Source: Microbacterium oxydans (GTDB lineage: Bacteria > Actinomycetota > Actinomycetes > Actinomycetales > Microbacteriaceae). Taken from it: 64,000 bases of DNA. The stretch is taken from NCBI RefSeq assembly GCF_026559675.1, contig NZ_CP092891.1, forward strand, positions 3,286,001 to 3,350,000, written 5' to 3'. Position numbers and translations under genes: made by a program. The notes under the pieces were generated by a model. It was not told the DNA's origin. It did no database searches and worked only from the letters and a program-made list of their open reading frames with translations. Positions 1-8,231 of the stretch are shown here, piece by piece (position 1 is the first letter of the stretch; each line of letters opens with the position of its first letter).

Positions 1-810
1 GCCGAGAAGACGCTCCGCGACCACGACGCCGACGGCGTCATCCACGTCGCCGGGTACAAGTACGCCGGTGTCTCGGTGCAGCGCCCCCTGCACACGTATG
101 CGCAGAACGTCGAGGGCACCCGGATCATCCTCGAGGCGATGGAGGCCGCCGGGGTCTCGAACATCGTCTTCTCGTCGTCGGCCGCGGTGTTCGGCACCCC
201 CGATGTCGCCCTCGTGGTCGAGGACACCGCCAAGAAGCCCGCCAGCCCCTACGGCGAATCGAAGCTCATCGGCGAGTGGCTGCTGCGCGATCAGGCCATC
301 GCGACCGCCGAGTCGGAGCGTCCGCTGCGCCACACCTCGCTGCGCTACTTCAACGTGGTGGGCTCGGCCGACCCGACGGTGTACGACGTCAGCCCGCACA
401 ACCTCTTCCCGATCGTCTTCGAGGCGCTCATCGCGGGCAGGACCCCGAAGATCTTCGGCGACGACTACGCCACCGAAGACGGCACGAACGTGCGCGACTA
501 CGTGCACGTGGGCGACATCGCCGCCGCTCACGTCGCCGCGGCGCAGCGCCTCGCCGGCGGCCAGCCGATCGAGGCCGCCTACAACCTCGGCTCCGGCGAC
601 GGACTCAGCGTGAAGCAGATCATGGATGCCGTCGCCCGCGTCACCGGCATCGACTTCACACCCGAGATCGGACCGCGCCGCCCCGGCGACCCCGACCGCA
701 TCGTCGCGACCGGCGAGCTCGCGGCCCGCGATCTCGACTGGACCATGCGCTACACGGTGGACGAGATGGTGCGCACGGGGTGGGAGGCGCGGCAGGCCGC
801 GCAGTCGTAG
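1..810 (+). CDS. galE: UDP-glucose 4-epimerase, 5'-truncated by window edge
   Basis: This is the C-terminal 269 residues of a short-chain dehydrogenase/reductase-type UDP-sugar epimerase, open in frame from base 1. It interconverts UDP-glucose and UDP-galactose in the cytoplasm (Leloir pathway, cell-surface polysaccharide precursors). Visible hallmarks are the SSSAAVFG strand carrying the catalytic Ser region, the YxxxK pair in SPYGESK, and NVRDYVHVGDIA typical of GalE. About 70 residues with the N-terminal NAD-binding Gly-rich loop lie outside the window. It ends 3 nt before the stop of the opposite-strand symporter gene, so the two are convergent with no room for a long terminator. Other UDP-hexose epimerases of the same fold cannot be excluded. 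Confidence 0.9.
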   Translation, partial: AEKTLRDHDADGVIHVAGYKYAGVSVQRPLHTYAQNVEGTRIILEAMEAAGVSNIVFSSSAAVFGTPDVALVVEDTAKKPASPYGESKLIGEWLLRDQAIATAESERPLRHTSLRYFNVVGSADPTVYDVSPHNLFPIVFEALIAGRTPKIFGDDYATEDGTNVRDYVHVGDIAAAHVAAAQRLAGGQPIEAAYNLGSGDGLSVKQIMDAVARVTGIDFTPEIGPRRPGDPDRIVATGELAARDLDWTMRYTVDEMVRTGWEARQAAQS

Positions 811-813
811 TCG

Positions 814-2139
814 TCAGAGGTCGCGGGCGCGGATCGGGTAGAGCCAGAAGCAGAGCCACGCGAGCGCGGTGAAGCAGAGCGGCACCACGGCGAGCATCAG
901 GCGGATGGCGCCGTCGACGCCGTCCGGCTGGGCGTCCTCCAGCGTCGCGTCGAAGCCGGACGACGTCAGCACCACCGCGGCGACGATCGCCTGCAGCACC
1001 ACGGAGCCGCGCACCACGAAGCCGTTCACACCGAAGTACGCCCCTTCCCGGCGGTGCCCGGTGCGCACGGCATCCTCGTCGATGATCTGCGCGAGCATCA
1101 CCTCGAGCAGCTGCAGCAGACCGCCCACGCCCACACCGACCGCCACACCGACCAGGGCCGCGCCCAGCACATCCGCCGGCGCGAGGTACCCGAGCACCGC
1201 GACGCCGAACACGGCCACGCTCCACAGCACGGCCGTGCGTGGGGAGGTGCGACGCACGACCGCGCTCCAGAGCACGATCGAGGGGATCGCGGTGACGAAG
1301 ATGGCCCCGAGCAGGAGGCTGCCCTGTCCCTCGGGGGCATGCAGCGAGTACCGCACGTAGAACGGGATGGCCGCGAGGATCACGGCGATCGAGGTCTGCA
1401 CGAACAGCGAGCCGAGCACGTACGGCACGAAGGCGCGGTTGCGGAACGTGTACTTCAGCTGGTCGCCCCAGCGCATGGCCTCCGACGCCGCCTCGGGCAC
1501 GCGGCGCTCGATCATGCCGCCGAAGAACGACCAGACGAGCAGCACCAGGCACACGCCCCCGAGCACCAGCGCCATGCCGGGCCAGCCGAGCGCGCTGTAG
1601 AGGGCGGGCGCGCCGGCCGTGCCCAGCACCATGCCGAGGATCGCGAAGATCTGTCGCGGCACGTTGCCGCGGGCGCGCTCCTCCGTGGTGCGGAAGATCT
1701 CCGGGAACAGCGCGGAGATGTTCAGCACCACGACCACGAACGCGATGTCGTACACGGCCACGACGACGAGGAACCAGACGATGAGGCCGGCGACCGGCAG
1801 CTCGGGCGGCATCCAGACCAGCGCGAACGCCACGACGAGCGGCACGATGCCCAGGCCGATCCACGGGATGCGTCGACCCCACGGGGTGCGCAGCCGGTCG
1901 GAGAGCGCGCCGACCACGGGGTTCAGCAGCGCGTTCAGGATGCCGTGGGCGATCATCGCCACCGCCACCCAGCCGGCCGGCACCGCGAGGTGCGAGACGT
2001 AGAAGTAGACGACGAAGGCCGAGAAGGTCTGCGCCATGAGCTGCGTCGGGAACCCCGATGCGCCGAACGCGATCGTCTGCGCCCTGGTCGGGGCCGCGTC
2101 CAGACGACGGTCGCGGACGCGCTCGCGCAGAGACGTCAT
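814..2139 (-). CDS. MFS / GPH-type sugar:cation symporter
   Basis: A 441-residue polytopic membrane protein with about 12 hydrophobic helices. The loop GALSDRLRTPWGRRIPWIG after helix 2 is the hallmark of the glycoside-pentoside-hexuronide (GPH/MelB-like) symporters, so cation-driven uptake of a sugar or glycoside is likely. The ATG at 2139 was chosen because it overlaps the deacetylase stop as ATGA; a longer upstream frame is antisense noise. It is the last gene of a ROK regulator-deacetylase-symporter operon, suggesting import of an (acetylated) amino-sugar or disaccharide. The substrate cannot be read from the sequence. Confidence 0.88.
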   Translation of the reverse strand: MTSLRERVRDRRLDAAPTRAQTIAFGASGFPTQLMAQTFSAFVVYFYVSHLAVPAGWVAVAMIAHGILNALLNPVVGALSDRLRTPWGRRIPWIGLGIVPLVVAFALVWMPPELPVAGLIVWFLVVVAVYDIAFVVVVLNISALFPEIFRTTEERARGNVPRQIFAILGMVLGTAGAPALYSALGWPGMALVLGGVCLVLLVWSFFGGMIERRVPEAASEAMRWGDQLKYTFRNRAFVPYVLGSLFVQTSIAVILAAIPFYVRYSLHAPEGQGSLLLGAIFVTAIPSIVLWSAVVRRTSPRTAVLWSVAVFGVAVLGYLAPADVLGAALVGVAVGVGVGGLLQLLEVMLAQIIDEDAVRTGHRREGAYFGVNGFVVRGSVVLQAIVAAVVLTSSGFDATLEDAQPDGVDGAIRLMLAVVPLCFTALAWLCFWLYPIRARDL

Positions 2140-3065
2140 CGAGCGTCCCCGCGCTGCAGGTCCCGGAGGTCGCGCCACCCGATGCGCACGAGCGACTCGT
2201 CCTCGATGGCCTGCAGCACGGCGGGATCGCTCAGCAGGCGCAGCTCGTACCCGCGCTTCGCCGCGCTGAAGTCGACGGCCGCACGGAGCTCGTCGTCGTC
2301 GACCATCGGATGCAGGTAGATCTCGGTGACCCCGGCGGGCACGGCGCGCAGCAGCGCGATGAACCCGTCGCGCATCTGCTCGTAGGTCTCCTCCTCCGAG
2401 GTGCCCTCCCTCAGGAGCTCGAACGGATGCGACCAGAGCCGGTCGATGATCTCGACCCCGAACGCGGCGGCGGCGGCCGCGGCCTCGTCGAGCTTGCCCT
2501 GCAGCGCAGGCTCCTCCCCCACGCCGTCCATGCTGCGGGGCAACCGGAAGGGAAGCCCGTGGCGCGCGGCCAGCTCGAACACCGGGCGGAGGAAGTCGCG
2601 ACCGGTGACGAGCCCGTAGACCGAGCCCATGTGGTTGTCGAGGTGCGTCACGTCGACACCGGCATCGAGTGCGGCCTGCAGCTGGGCGGCGAGCTCGGCG
2701 GCGACGTCCTCGTCGGACGCGGCGCGCTCCACGGACGCCACATCGACGGGGAAGAAGCCGGCCGCGTCGACGAGGGTCGTCGCCGTGCCGGTCAGCGGGC
2801 GCCAGCGGTAGCGCGCCCACTCGCTCGTGAGCACGAGGTGCACGCCCACGTCGAGGTCGGTGCGGGATGCGGCGAAGGCGAGGGCCTCCGGCGACCACGA
2901 GCACGGCACCATCACGGTCGTCGAATCGATCCGGCCGGCGTCGAGCAGCTCGACGATGGCCGTGTTCGCCGCGTGGCACATGCCGAAGTCATCCGCGTTG
3001 AGGATGATCGCCCGGGCGCCGGGGGCGAGGCCGAGGCGATCGGCGAGGTCGGAGGGTGCGGTCAT
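2136..3065 (-). CDS. ChbG/YdjC-type carbohydrate deacetylase
   Basis: A 309-residue protein of the YdjC/ChbG family, metal-dependent deacetylases of N-acetylated oligosaccharides such as chitobiose. Metal-site motifs are visible: NADDFG near residue 25, the THLDNHMGS segment in the middle and YLHPMVDDDE late in the chain. Length matches the family (about 250-310). A ribosome site AGGAG precedes the ATG at 3065, and the stop overlaps the symporter ATG by 4 nt. With the ROK regulator upstream this looks like a small amino-sugar or oligosaccharide use operon. Acetyl-chitobiose or a related glycan is an inference only. Confidence 0.85.
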   Translation of the reverse strand: MTAPSDLADRLGLAPGARAIILNADDFGMCHAANTAIVELLDAGRIDSTTVMVPCSWSPEALAFAASRTDLDVGVHLVLTSEWARYRWRPLTGTATTLVDAAGFFPVDVASVERAASDEDVAAELAAQLQAALDAGVDVTHLDNHMGSVYGLVTGRDFLRPVFELAARHGLPFRLPRSMDGVGEEPALQGKLDEAAAAAAAFGVEIIDRLWSHPFELLREGTSEEETYEQMRDGFIALLRAVPAGVTEIYLHPMVDDDELRAAVDFSAAKRGYELRLLSDPAVLQAIEDESLVRIGWRDLRDLQRGDAR

Positions 3066-3106
3066 CGGAGGCTCCTGTCGGGAAGGAACAGCGGGGCGGA
3101 CGGGGG

Positions 3107-4255
3107 TCAGCGACCTGTCTTGGGCGCTGGGGTGAGGATCCGGGTGAAGAGGGCGACGCGGAGGGCGGAGGCGGCCTCGCCGACCGCGCCCACGAGCGGG
3201 GCCTCGGGGCCGAACGACGACACGAGGAACCGCAACGGCAGCTGGGCCGCGTACTGGTCGGCGATGCTCCGGATGGCCTCGACGAGCGCCGGGTGCGCGG
3301 CTTTGCCGCTCAGGATGAACGCCTCGGGATCGAGCACGAGCCCCACGCTGCCGGCCACGAGCACGATGCGTCGGCCGATCTCGGCGACGATCCGGAGCGC
3401 GGCCTCGTCCCCGTCCGCGGCGGCTTCGAGGTGATCCGCCAGCGAGGCGTCGGCGTCGCAGCCCTCGCCGAGCGCGAGATCGCCGACGACGGCGTCGCTC
3501 ACGATGGGGGCGCCGATCGGGAGCGGGGTCTGCGGAAGGTACATGACCTCGCCGGCGACCCCGGAGAATCCCCGGTGCAGTGCCCCGTCGATCACGATGC
3601 CCGCCCCGAGTCCGTCGTCGAGGAGCAGCAGCGCGAAGCTGGCGAGGTCACCGCCCGCACCACCGGTGAGCTCGGCGAGCGCGGCGAGGTTGACGTCGTT
3701 CTCGATGCGGACGGGGCAGTCGAGGGCCGCGGCCAGTGCCGCGCGGAACGCCCCGCCGTCGGGACCGAGGTCGTCGCGGATGCCGCCGTCGGCCGTGACG
3801 ATGCCGGGGACGCCGACGACCGCGAGGTGCACGGCGCCCTTCCCCACCTTGAGCGTGCGACGGCAGCGGTCGACGAGGTCGACAATGTGCGCGACGCGCT
3901 CCTCGGCGGGCGGCAGAGCAGCGTGCTGCTCCGCTCGCACGACTCCGCTCGCGTCGACGAGGACGACATGCGCGGCGTGGTGGTCGATGTGCACGGCAAC
4001 CGCATATCCCAGCCGCGGGTGGAGGGCGACGCGACCGGCGGCCGGACCGCGCGTCTCCCGGTCGACGCCCGCGGAGGCGACCGCTCCCGCCCCTTCCAGC
4101 ATCCGCAGCACCTGGGTGACCGCGGTGCGGGAGAGGCCCGTGGCGGACATCAGTTCCGCGCGGGTCTGGGGGCCGCTGCGTGCGAGGGATTCCAGGATCG
4201 CGCGACCGTTGAGCGTGCGTAACAGACCCTGCGGTCCCGCGAGTGGTCTGGACAT
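3107..4255 (-). CDS. ROK-family transcriptional regulator
   Basis: A 382-residue protein with an N-terminal winged helix (LARSGPQTRAELMSATGLSRTAV region) followed by a ROK sugar-kinase-like domain (VVGVPGIV, ENDVNLAALAE, GLGAGIVIDG). The start at 4255 is preferred over one 29 codons upstream because GGGGAG lies just before it. The usual ROK zinc motif CxCGxxGCxE is absent, as in several regulator-only ROK proteins. It is the first gene of the operon with the deacetylase (41-bp gap) and symporter, and so probably represses its own operon in response to the imported sugar. Confidence 0.85.
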   Translation of the reverse strand: MSRPLAGPQGLLRTLNGRAILESLARSGPQTRAELMSATGLSRTAVTQVLRMLEGAGAVASAGVDRETRGPAAGRVALHPRLGYAVAVHIDHHAAHVVLVDASGVVRAEQHAALPPAEERVAHIVDLVDRCRRTLKVGKGAVHLAVVGVPGIVTADGGIRDDLGPDGGAFRAALAAALDCPVRIENDVNLAALAELTGGAGGDLASFALLLLDDGLGAGIVIDGALHRGFSGVAGEVMYLPQTPLPIGAPIVSDAVVGDLALGEGCDADASLADHLEAAADGDEAALRIVAEIGRRIVLVAGSVGLVLDPEAFILSGKAAHPALVEAIRSIADQYAAQLPLRFLVSSFGPEAPLVGAVGEAASALRVALFTRILTPAPKTGR

Positions 4256-4350
4256 GTTCTCCCCGAGATCTGGTCCGTGCGCCGATGCCCGCTCAGCATG
4301 CCACATCAGGTCGCACTCGTCGACACTTCGAGTCATACCCATCGCTCGAT

Positions 4351-4379
4351 TTGACGCTCCCCCGTCTCGCCGTTTACAT
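4351..4379 (+). promoter_or_regulatory. Probable sigma70-type promoter of the M23 peptidase gene
   Basis: TTGACG at 4351-4356 and TTACAT at 4374-4379 are separated by 17 bp, a good housekeeping promoter. Transcription would begin near 4386, leaving a leader of about 65 nt before the inferred start of the peptidase. The region between the divergent ROK gene and this promoter shows no obvious operator. Confidence 0.55.
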
Positions 4380-4450
4380 TACAGATCGGTAACGGCGGCA
4401 TTCGGGGGGATCGACCGCCGCCCGCACCTGCTCTCCCCCGGAAGGATCCC

Positions 4451-5518
4451 GTCACGAATTCCCTGCCACCCGAGCGCGCGCACGACGCCTCGGACGCTCC
4501 CGCCGAAGTCCCTGACTCACCTCGCCCGCTGCTGCGGCGCGACCTGCGTCGATCGACCACCACCGACGCTCAGAGTCCCCGCACGGCGACCACGCCGGAT
4601 GCCGCTGCCGCTCGCCCGGCCCAGCCGCAGCCGCAGCCCCAGCCGCAGGCGCAGGCGCAGGACCAGCCGCAGGCGCAGGACCAGGCCCAGCCGCAGCCTC
4701 AGACGGCCGACGAGCCCCGCCCGCAGACCCCGCGCGGCCGCCCCCTGCCCTCCGCCCCGCGCGCGGCAGCCCGAGCCCGGATTCGCCCCCGCCGACCCCA
4801 GCGTCCGTGGGCGCGGGCCAAGGCCCTCGGCGCCACCTTCGCGGTCGGTGCGATGGTCGTCGGAGCCGTTCTTCCCGCGCTGAGCCCGGTGGCCGGCCAG
4901 GTCGCCGCCGCCACCGCCAGCATCACCGCCGCGGACGGCGTCGCGCAGTCCTACACCTCGACCGACGAGATCCAGGCGGAGATCGCTCCGCGGGGAAGCT
5001 TCTCCGCGACGACGCCCGAGGAGATCACGGAGGCCCGCAACCGTGCGGCCGCGGCCGCGATCGCTGCCGGCATGCCTCTCGGCAGCGCGATCGAGATCCC
5101 GGTCGCCGATCGCATCGTCATGCCGATGGCGGCGGGGACCTACACGTTCACCGACGGCTTCGGCGCCTCGCGGCCGGGCCGCTCGCACCTCGGCCAGGAC
5201 TTCGCCGCGCCCGTGGGAACGCCGATCAACGCCGCGATGAAGGGCTGCGTCTCCCGTTCCACCGAGAGCTACCAGGGCTACGGCGTGACGATCCAGATCG
5301 AGAGCATCGTCGACGGACAGGCCGTCAGCACGGTCTACTCGCACCTGAACTACGGGACCCGTGCGGTCGAGGTCGGAGAGTGCGTCGACGAGGGCCAGTA
5401 CATCGGCGACGTCGGATCGACCGGGTACGTGTTCGGCTCGTGCCTGCACTTCGAGGTGCACATCAGCACGGTGCCCGTCGACCCCATGCCGTGGCTCAAG
5501 AAGAACGTGAACGCCTGA
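4451..5518 (+). CDS. M23 family metallopeptidase, membrane-anchored or secreted
   Basis: The reading frame encodes a Gln/Pro-rich cytoplasmic tail (about residues 50-95), a basic stretch, one hydrophobic helix around ALGATFAVGAMVVGAVLPAL, then an extracytoplasmic M23 (LytM-type) endopeptidase domain. Zinc-site motifs are visible: HLGQDFAAP, the SHLNYG segment and LHFEVH. It would cleave peptidoglycan cross-bridges. The first ATG in frame is at 4853, but it cuts the membrane helix in half, and strongly G/C-ending codons continue upstream to about 4451. There GGAAGGA is followed by GTC ACG and no ATG, GTG or TTG. The start is therefore uncertain: a mutated or miscalled GTG, or a near-cognate start. 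The minimum secure CDS is 4853-5518. Confidence 0.75.
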   Translation, partial: VTNSLPPERAHDASDAPAEVPDSPRPLLRRDLRRSTTTDAQSPRTATTPDAAAARPAQPQPQPQPQAQAQDQPQAQDQAQPQPQTADEPRPQTPRGRPLPSAPRAAARARIRPRRPQRPWARAKALGATFAVGAMVVGAVLPALSPVAGQVAAATASITAADGVAQSYTSTDEIQAEIAPRGSFSATTPEEITEARNRAAAAAIAAGMPLGSAIEIPVADRIVMPMAAGTYTFTDGFGASRPGRSHLGQDFAAPVGTPINAAMKGCVSRSTESYQGYGVTIQIESIVDGQAVSTVYSHLNYGTRAVEVGECVDEGQYIGDVGSTGYVFGSCLHFEVHISTVPVDPMPWLKKNVNA

Positions 5519-5562
5519 CCGCACGACCCCCGCTCCGCCTCCGCGATCCCTAGGGTGGAGGG

Positions 5563-6090
5563 ATGAGCCCGATCGTGGTCCGCGACGCCCGTGTCGACGA
5601 CGCCGAGGAGGTCGCCGGCGTGCACGTCCGCTCCTGGCAGGCGGCGTACCGCGGGCTCATCGACCAGGCCGTGCTCGACGGTCTCTCCGTCGAGCAGCGC
5701 GCCGAGTCCTGGCGCGGCTTCGTCGCCGCCCCGCTGCCGACCGGTCTCGGCATCCTCGTCGCCGTCCGCGACGATCGTGTGGTCGGCTGGACCTCGTTCG
5801 GCTCCGGGCGCGACCCCGACGGCCTGTCCGACGGGGAGGTCTACGGCATCTACGCCGACCCGACCGCGTGGTCGACGGGCGCCGGGCACGCACTGCTCGA
5901 AGCCGCCGAGCAGCGGATCGCCGCCGCGGGGCACGACCGCGCCTACCTGTGGGTGCTCGACGGGAACGACCGCGCCGACACCTTCTACGCCCGCCACGGG
6001 TGGGAGGAGGACGGTGCGATCAAGATCGAGGAGCGTCCGCAGATGACCCTGCGCGAGCACCGTCGGGTGAAGGACCTGCGGCGCCGCTGA
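5563..6090 (+). CDS. GNAT family N-acetyltransferase
   Basis: A 175-residue GNAT fold protein: N-terminal VRDARVDDAEEVAGVHVRSWQ, central strands, and a C-terminal AYLWVLDGNDRADTFYARHGW typical of the acetyl-CoA transferase motif B. The acceptor is unknown. TAGGGT at 5551-5556 sits exactly 6 nt before the ATG; the intervening GGAGGG could be either a ribosome site or the promoter-start spacer of a leaderless mRNA. It resembles the GNAT gene at 34565, so the two are probably paralogues. Confidence 0.85.
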   Translation: MSPIVVRDARVDDAEEVAGVHVRSWQAAYRGLIDQAVLDGLSVEQRAESWRGFVAAPLPTGLGILVAVRDDRVVGWTSFGSGRDPDGLSDGEVYGIYADPTAWSTGAGHALLEAAEQRIAAAGHDRAYLWVLDGNDRADTFYARHGWEEDGAIKIEERPQMTLREHRRVKDLRRR

Positions 6091-6118
6091 TCCTGCCCGC
6101 TGGTCGTGCGCCGTACGC

Positions 6119-6178
6119 CACGGCACCGCACCCCACGGCATCGCACGCCACGGCACCGCACCCCACGGCACCGCACCC
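6119..6178. repeat. Four tandem copies of a 15-bp unit
   Basis: Four head-to-tail copies of CACGGCACCGCACCC (second copy with two changes) lie between the GNAT stop and the aldehyde dehydrogenase stop. This is a short intergenic minisatellite in a convergent junction. No function is evident; copy number may vary between strains. Confidence 0.85.
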
Positions 6179-6184
6179 CAGTAC

Positions 6185-7636
6185 TCAGTCGAGCGCGGTC
6201 ATCACGTGCTTGATGCGGGTGTAGTCGTCGAACCCGTACTGCGAGAGATCCTTGCCGTAGCCGGAGTGCTTGAAGCCGCCGTGGGGCATGTCCGACACGA
6301 ACGGGATGTGCGTGTTGATCCACACGCAGCCGAAGTCGAGGTCACGGGAGAACCGCATCGCCCGCGCGTGATCGGTGGTCCACACCGACGAGGCGAGCGC
6401 GTAGGGCACGTCGTTGGCCATCTGCAGCGCCTCCTCATCCTCGGAGAACGCCTGCACGGTGAGCACCGGGCCGAAGATCTCGCCCTGCACGACCTCGTCG
6501 TCCTGCCGCACGCCCGACACGATCGTGGCCTCCCAGAAGTAGCCCTGGTCGCCCTGGCGCCGTCCACCGGTCTCGATCTTCGCGTGCGCGGGGAGACGAT
6601 CGATGAAGCCCTGCACCTGGGCGAGCTGCGCCGCGCTGCTCAGCGGCCCGTAGAGCACGCCCTCCTCCCGCGGGCCACCCGTGCGGGCGTGCGTCTTCAC
6701 CCTGGCGACCAGCGCTTCGACGAGCTCGTCGTGCCGCGACGCGTGCACCAGCACGCGCGTGGCGGCGGTGCAGTCCTGCCCGCCGTTGAAGAACGCGCCC
6801 GTGATGATGCCGTCGGCGGCCTTCTCGATCGAGGCGTCCGCGAACACGATCGCGGGCGCCTTCCCGCCGAGCTCGAGGTGAACGCGCTTGACGTCGTCCG
6901 CCGCCGACCGCGCCACCGCCATGCCGGCCCGGACGGAGCCCGTGATGGCGACCATCTGCGGGGTCGGATGCTCCACCAGCGCGACACCGGTGTCCCGATC
7001 CCCGAGCACCACGTTGAGCGTTCCGGCCGGTGTGTGCAGGGCGACGATCTCGGCGAGCAGCAGCGTCGTGAGCGGCGTGGACTCCGCAGGCTTGAGCACC
7101 ACGGTGTTCCCGGCGGCGAGCGCGGGGGCGATCTTCCACACCGCCATGTTCAGCGGATAGTTCCACGGGGTCACCTGCCCGATCACGCCGACCGGCTCGC
7201 GGCGCACGAAGGAGGTGTGCCCGGCGAGGTACTCCCCCGCGGCCCGACCCTCGAGACTGCGCGCGGCACCGGCGAAGAAGCGCAGCTGGTCGATCGACTG
7301 CATGATCTCGTCGGCGACGAGGCTGCCGCGCGGCTTGCCCGTGTCCTGCGACTCCAGGTCGGCGAACTCCTCGGCCCTCGCCTCCATCTCGTCGGCGATG
7401 CGGAACAGCGCGAGCTGGCGCTCGGCGGGCGTGGTGTCGCGCCAGAGCGGGAAGGCGGCGGATGCGGCGGCATAGGCGTCATCCACATCGCCGCGCACGG
7501 AGAGGGGCAGTTCGCCGTACGTCTCCTCCGTGACCGGGTCGATGAGCGGCAGGCGCCCCTCGCCGGTCGCGGGCACGGAGCGGCCGCCGATGAAGTTCTG
7601 CAGCGGTGCGGAGTTCTTCAGAAGGTGACTGGGCAT
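6185..7636 (-). CDS. Aminobutyraldehyde dehydrogenase
   Basis: A 483-residue NAD-dependent aldehyde dehydrogenase. Catalytic features are visible: Asn159 in PWNYPLN, general base Glu255 in HLELGGKAP and nucleophile Cys289 in GGQDCTAATR. Sequence flavour and length match gamma-aminobutyraldehyde (betaine-aldehyde-like) dehydrogenases, which turn 4-aminobutanal into GABA. It diverges from an AsnC/Lrp regulator and FAD amine oxidase, completing a putrescine degradation locus. The -10-like TACGAT lies 6 nt from the ATG with no Shine-Dalgarno sequence, so the mRNA is probably leaderless. Exact substrate is inferred from context. Confidence 0.88.
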   Translation of the reverse strand: MPSHLLKNSAPLQNFIGGRSVPATGEGRLPLIDPVTEETYGELPLSVRGDVDDAYAAASAAFPLWRDTTPAERQLALFRIADEMEARAEEFADLESQDTGKPRGSLVADEIMQSIDQLRFFAGAARSLEGRAAGEYLAGHTSFVRREPVGVIGQVTPWNYPLNMAVWKIAPALAAGNTVVLKPAESTPLTTLLLAEIVALHTPAGTLNVVLGDRDTGVALVEHPTPQMVAITGSVRAGMAVARSAADDVKRVHLELGGKAPAIVFADASIEKAADGIITGAFFNGGQDCTAATRVLVHASRHDELVEALVARVKTHARTGGPREEGVLYGPLSSAAQLAQVQGFIDRLPAHAKIETGGRRQGDQGYFWEATIVSGVRQDDEVVQGEIFGPVLTVQAFSEDEEALQMANDVPYALASSVWTTDHARAMRFSRDLDFGCVWINTHIPFVSDMPHGGFKHSGYGKDLSQYGFDDYTRIKHVMTALD

Positions 7637-7700
7637 GGCGTCATCGTAGCCTCATCCGTGCGGAATCTGTAGATCTGGTTCTTTCAAACGACTGATTCGG

Positions 7701-7729
7701 TTGCCATTGCGCACTTCTACTGGCAATAT
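7701..7729 (+). promoter_or_regulatory. Promoter and inverted repeat in front of the Lrp-type regulator
   Basis: TTGCCA (7701-7706) and CAATAT (7724-7729) are spaced 17 bp and the ATG follows 6 nt later, giving a leaderless promoter. The same stretch carries an inverted repeat TTGCCA-N14-TGGCAA (7701-7726) across the -35/-10 interval, a plausible operator for the adjacent Lrp-family protein controlling both divergent transcripts. Confidence 0.5.
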
Positions 7730-7735
7730 CGACAC

Positions 7736-8203
7736 ATGAGCACGAAATCTCCGCAGCCTGCCCTGGATGACATCTCGAAGCGGATCGTCGAGCTCCTGCA
7801 GGAAGACGGTCGTCGCCCCTATGCCGAGATCGCCCGCGAGGTCGGGCTCAGCGAAGCCGCGGCCCGCCAGCGCGTGCAGCGGATGACGGAAGCGGGCATC
7901 ATCCAGATCGTCGCGGTCACCGATCCGATGCAGCTCGGCTTCCACCGCATGTCGATGATCGGCATCCGCGTCTCCGGCGATCCGCGGGCGATCGCCGAGG
8001 AGCTCACCACGATCCCCGAGCTGGCCTACGTCGTCGTCACCCTCGGCACCTTCGACATCCTCGTCGAGGCCGTGTGCGAGAGCGACGAGCACCTGATCGA
8101 CCTCATCGCCACGCGCATCCGGACCATCCCCGGCGTCGCGCACACCGAGAGCCTGCTCTACGCGGGGCTCTACAAAGACCTCTACAACTGGGGAACGCGC
8201 TGA
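7736..8203 (+). CDS. Lrp/AsnC family transcriptional regulator
   Basis: A 155-residue regulator with an N-terminal helix-turn-helix (DDISKRIVELLQEDGRRPYAEIA...) and a C-terminal RAM ligand-binding beta-alpha-beta domain, the standard Lrp/AsnC layout and length. It lies between the divergent aldehyde dehydrogenase gene and the downstream oxidase-cupin pair, so it probably controls polyamine or amine catabolism in response to an amine or amino-acid ligand. The ligand is not deducible. Confidence 0.9.
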   Translation: MSTKSPQPALDDISKRIVELLQEDGRRPYAEIAREVGLSEAAARQRVQRMTEAGIIQIVAVTDPMQLGFHRMSMIGIRVSGDPRAIAEELTTIPELAYVVVTLGTFDILVEAVCESDEHLIDLIATRIRTIPGVAHTESLLYAGLYKDLYNWGTR

Positions 8204-8231
8204 GGCGCGCCCCGCTCACATCGGAGTGAAC

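Noticed and set aside
4381..4450. Possible cyclic-di-AMP riboswitch before the M23 gene
   Set aside because: Such riboswitches do precede actinobacterial wall hydrolases, but the leader is only about 65 nt and the conserved core is not seen.
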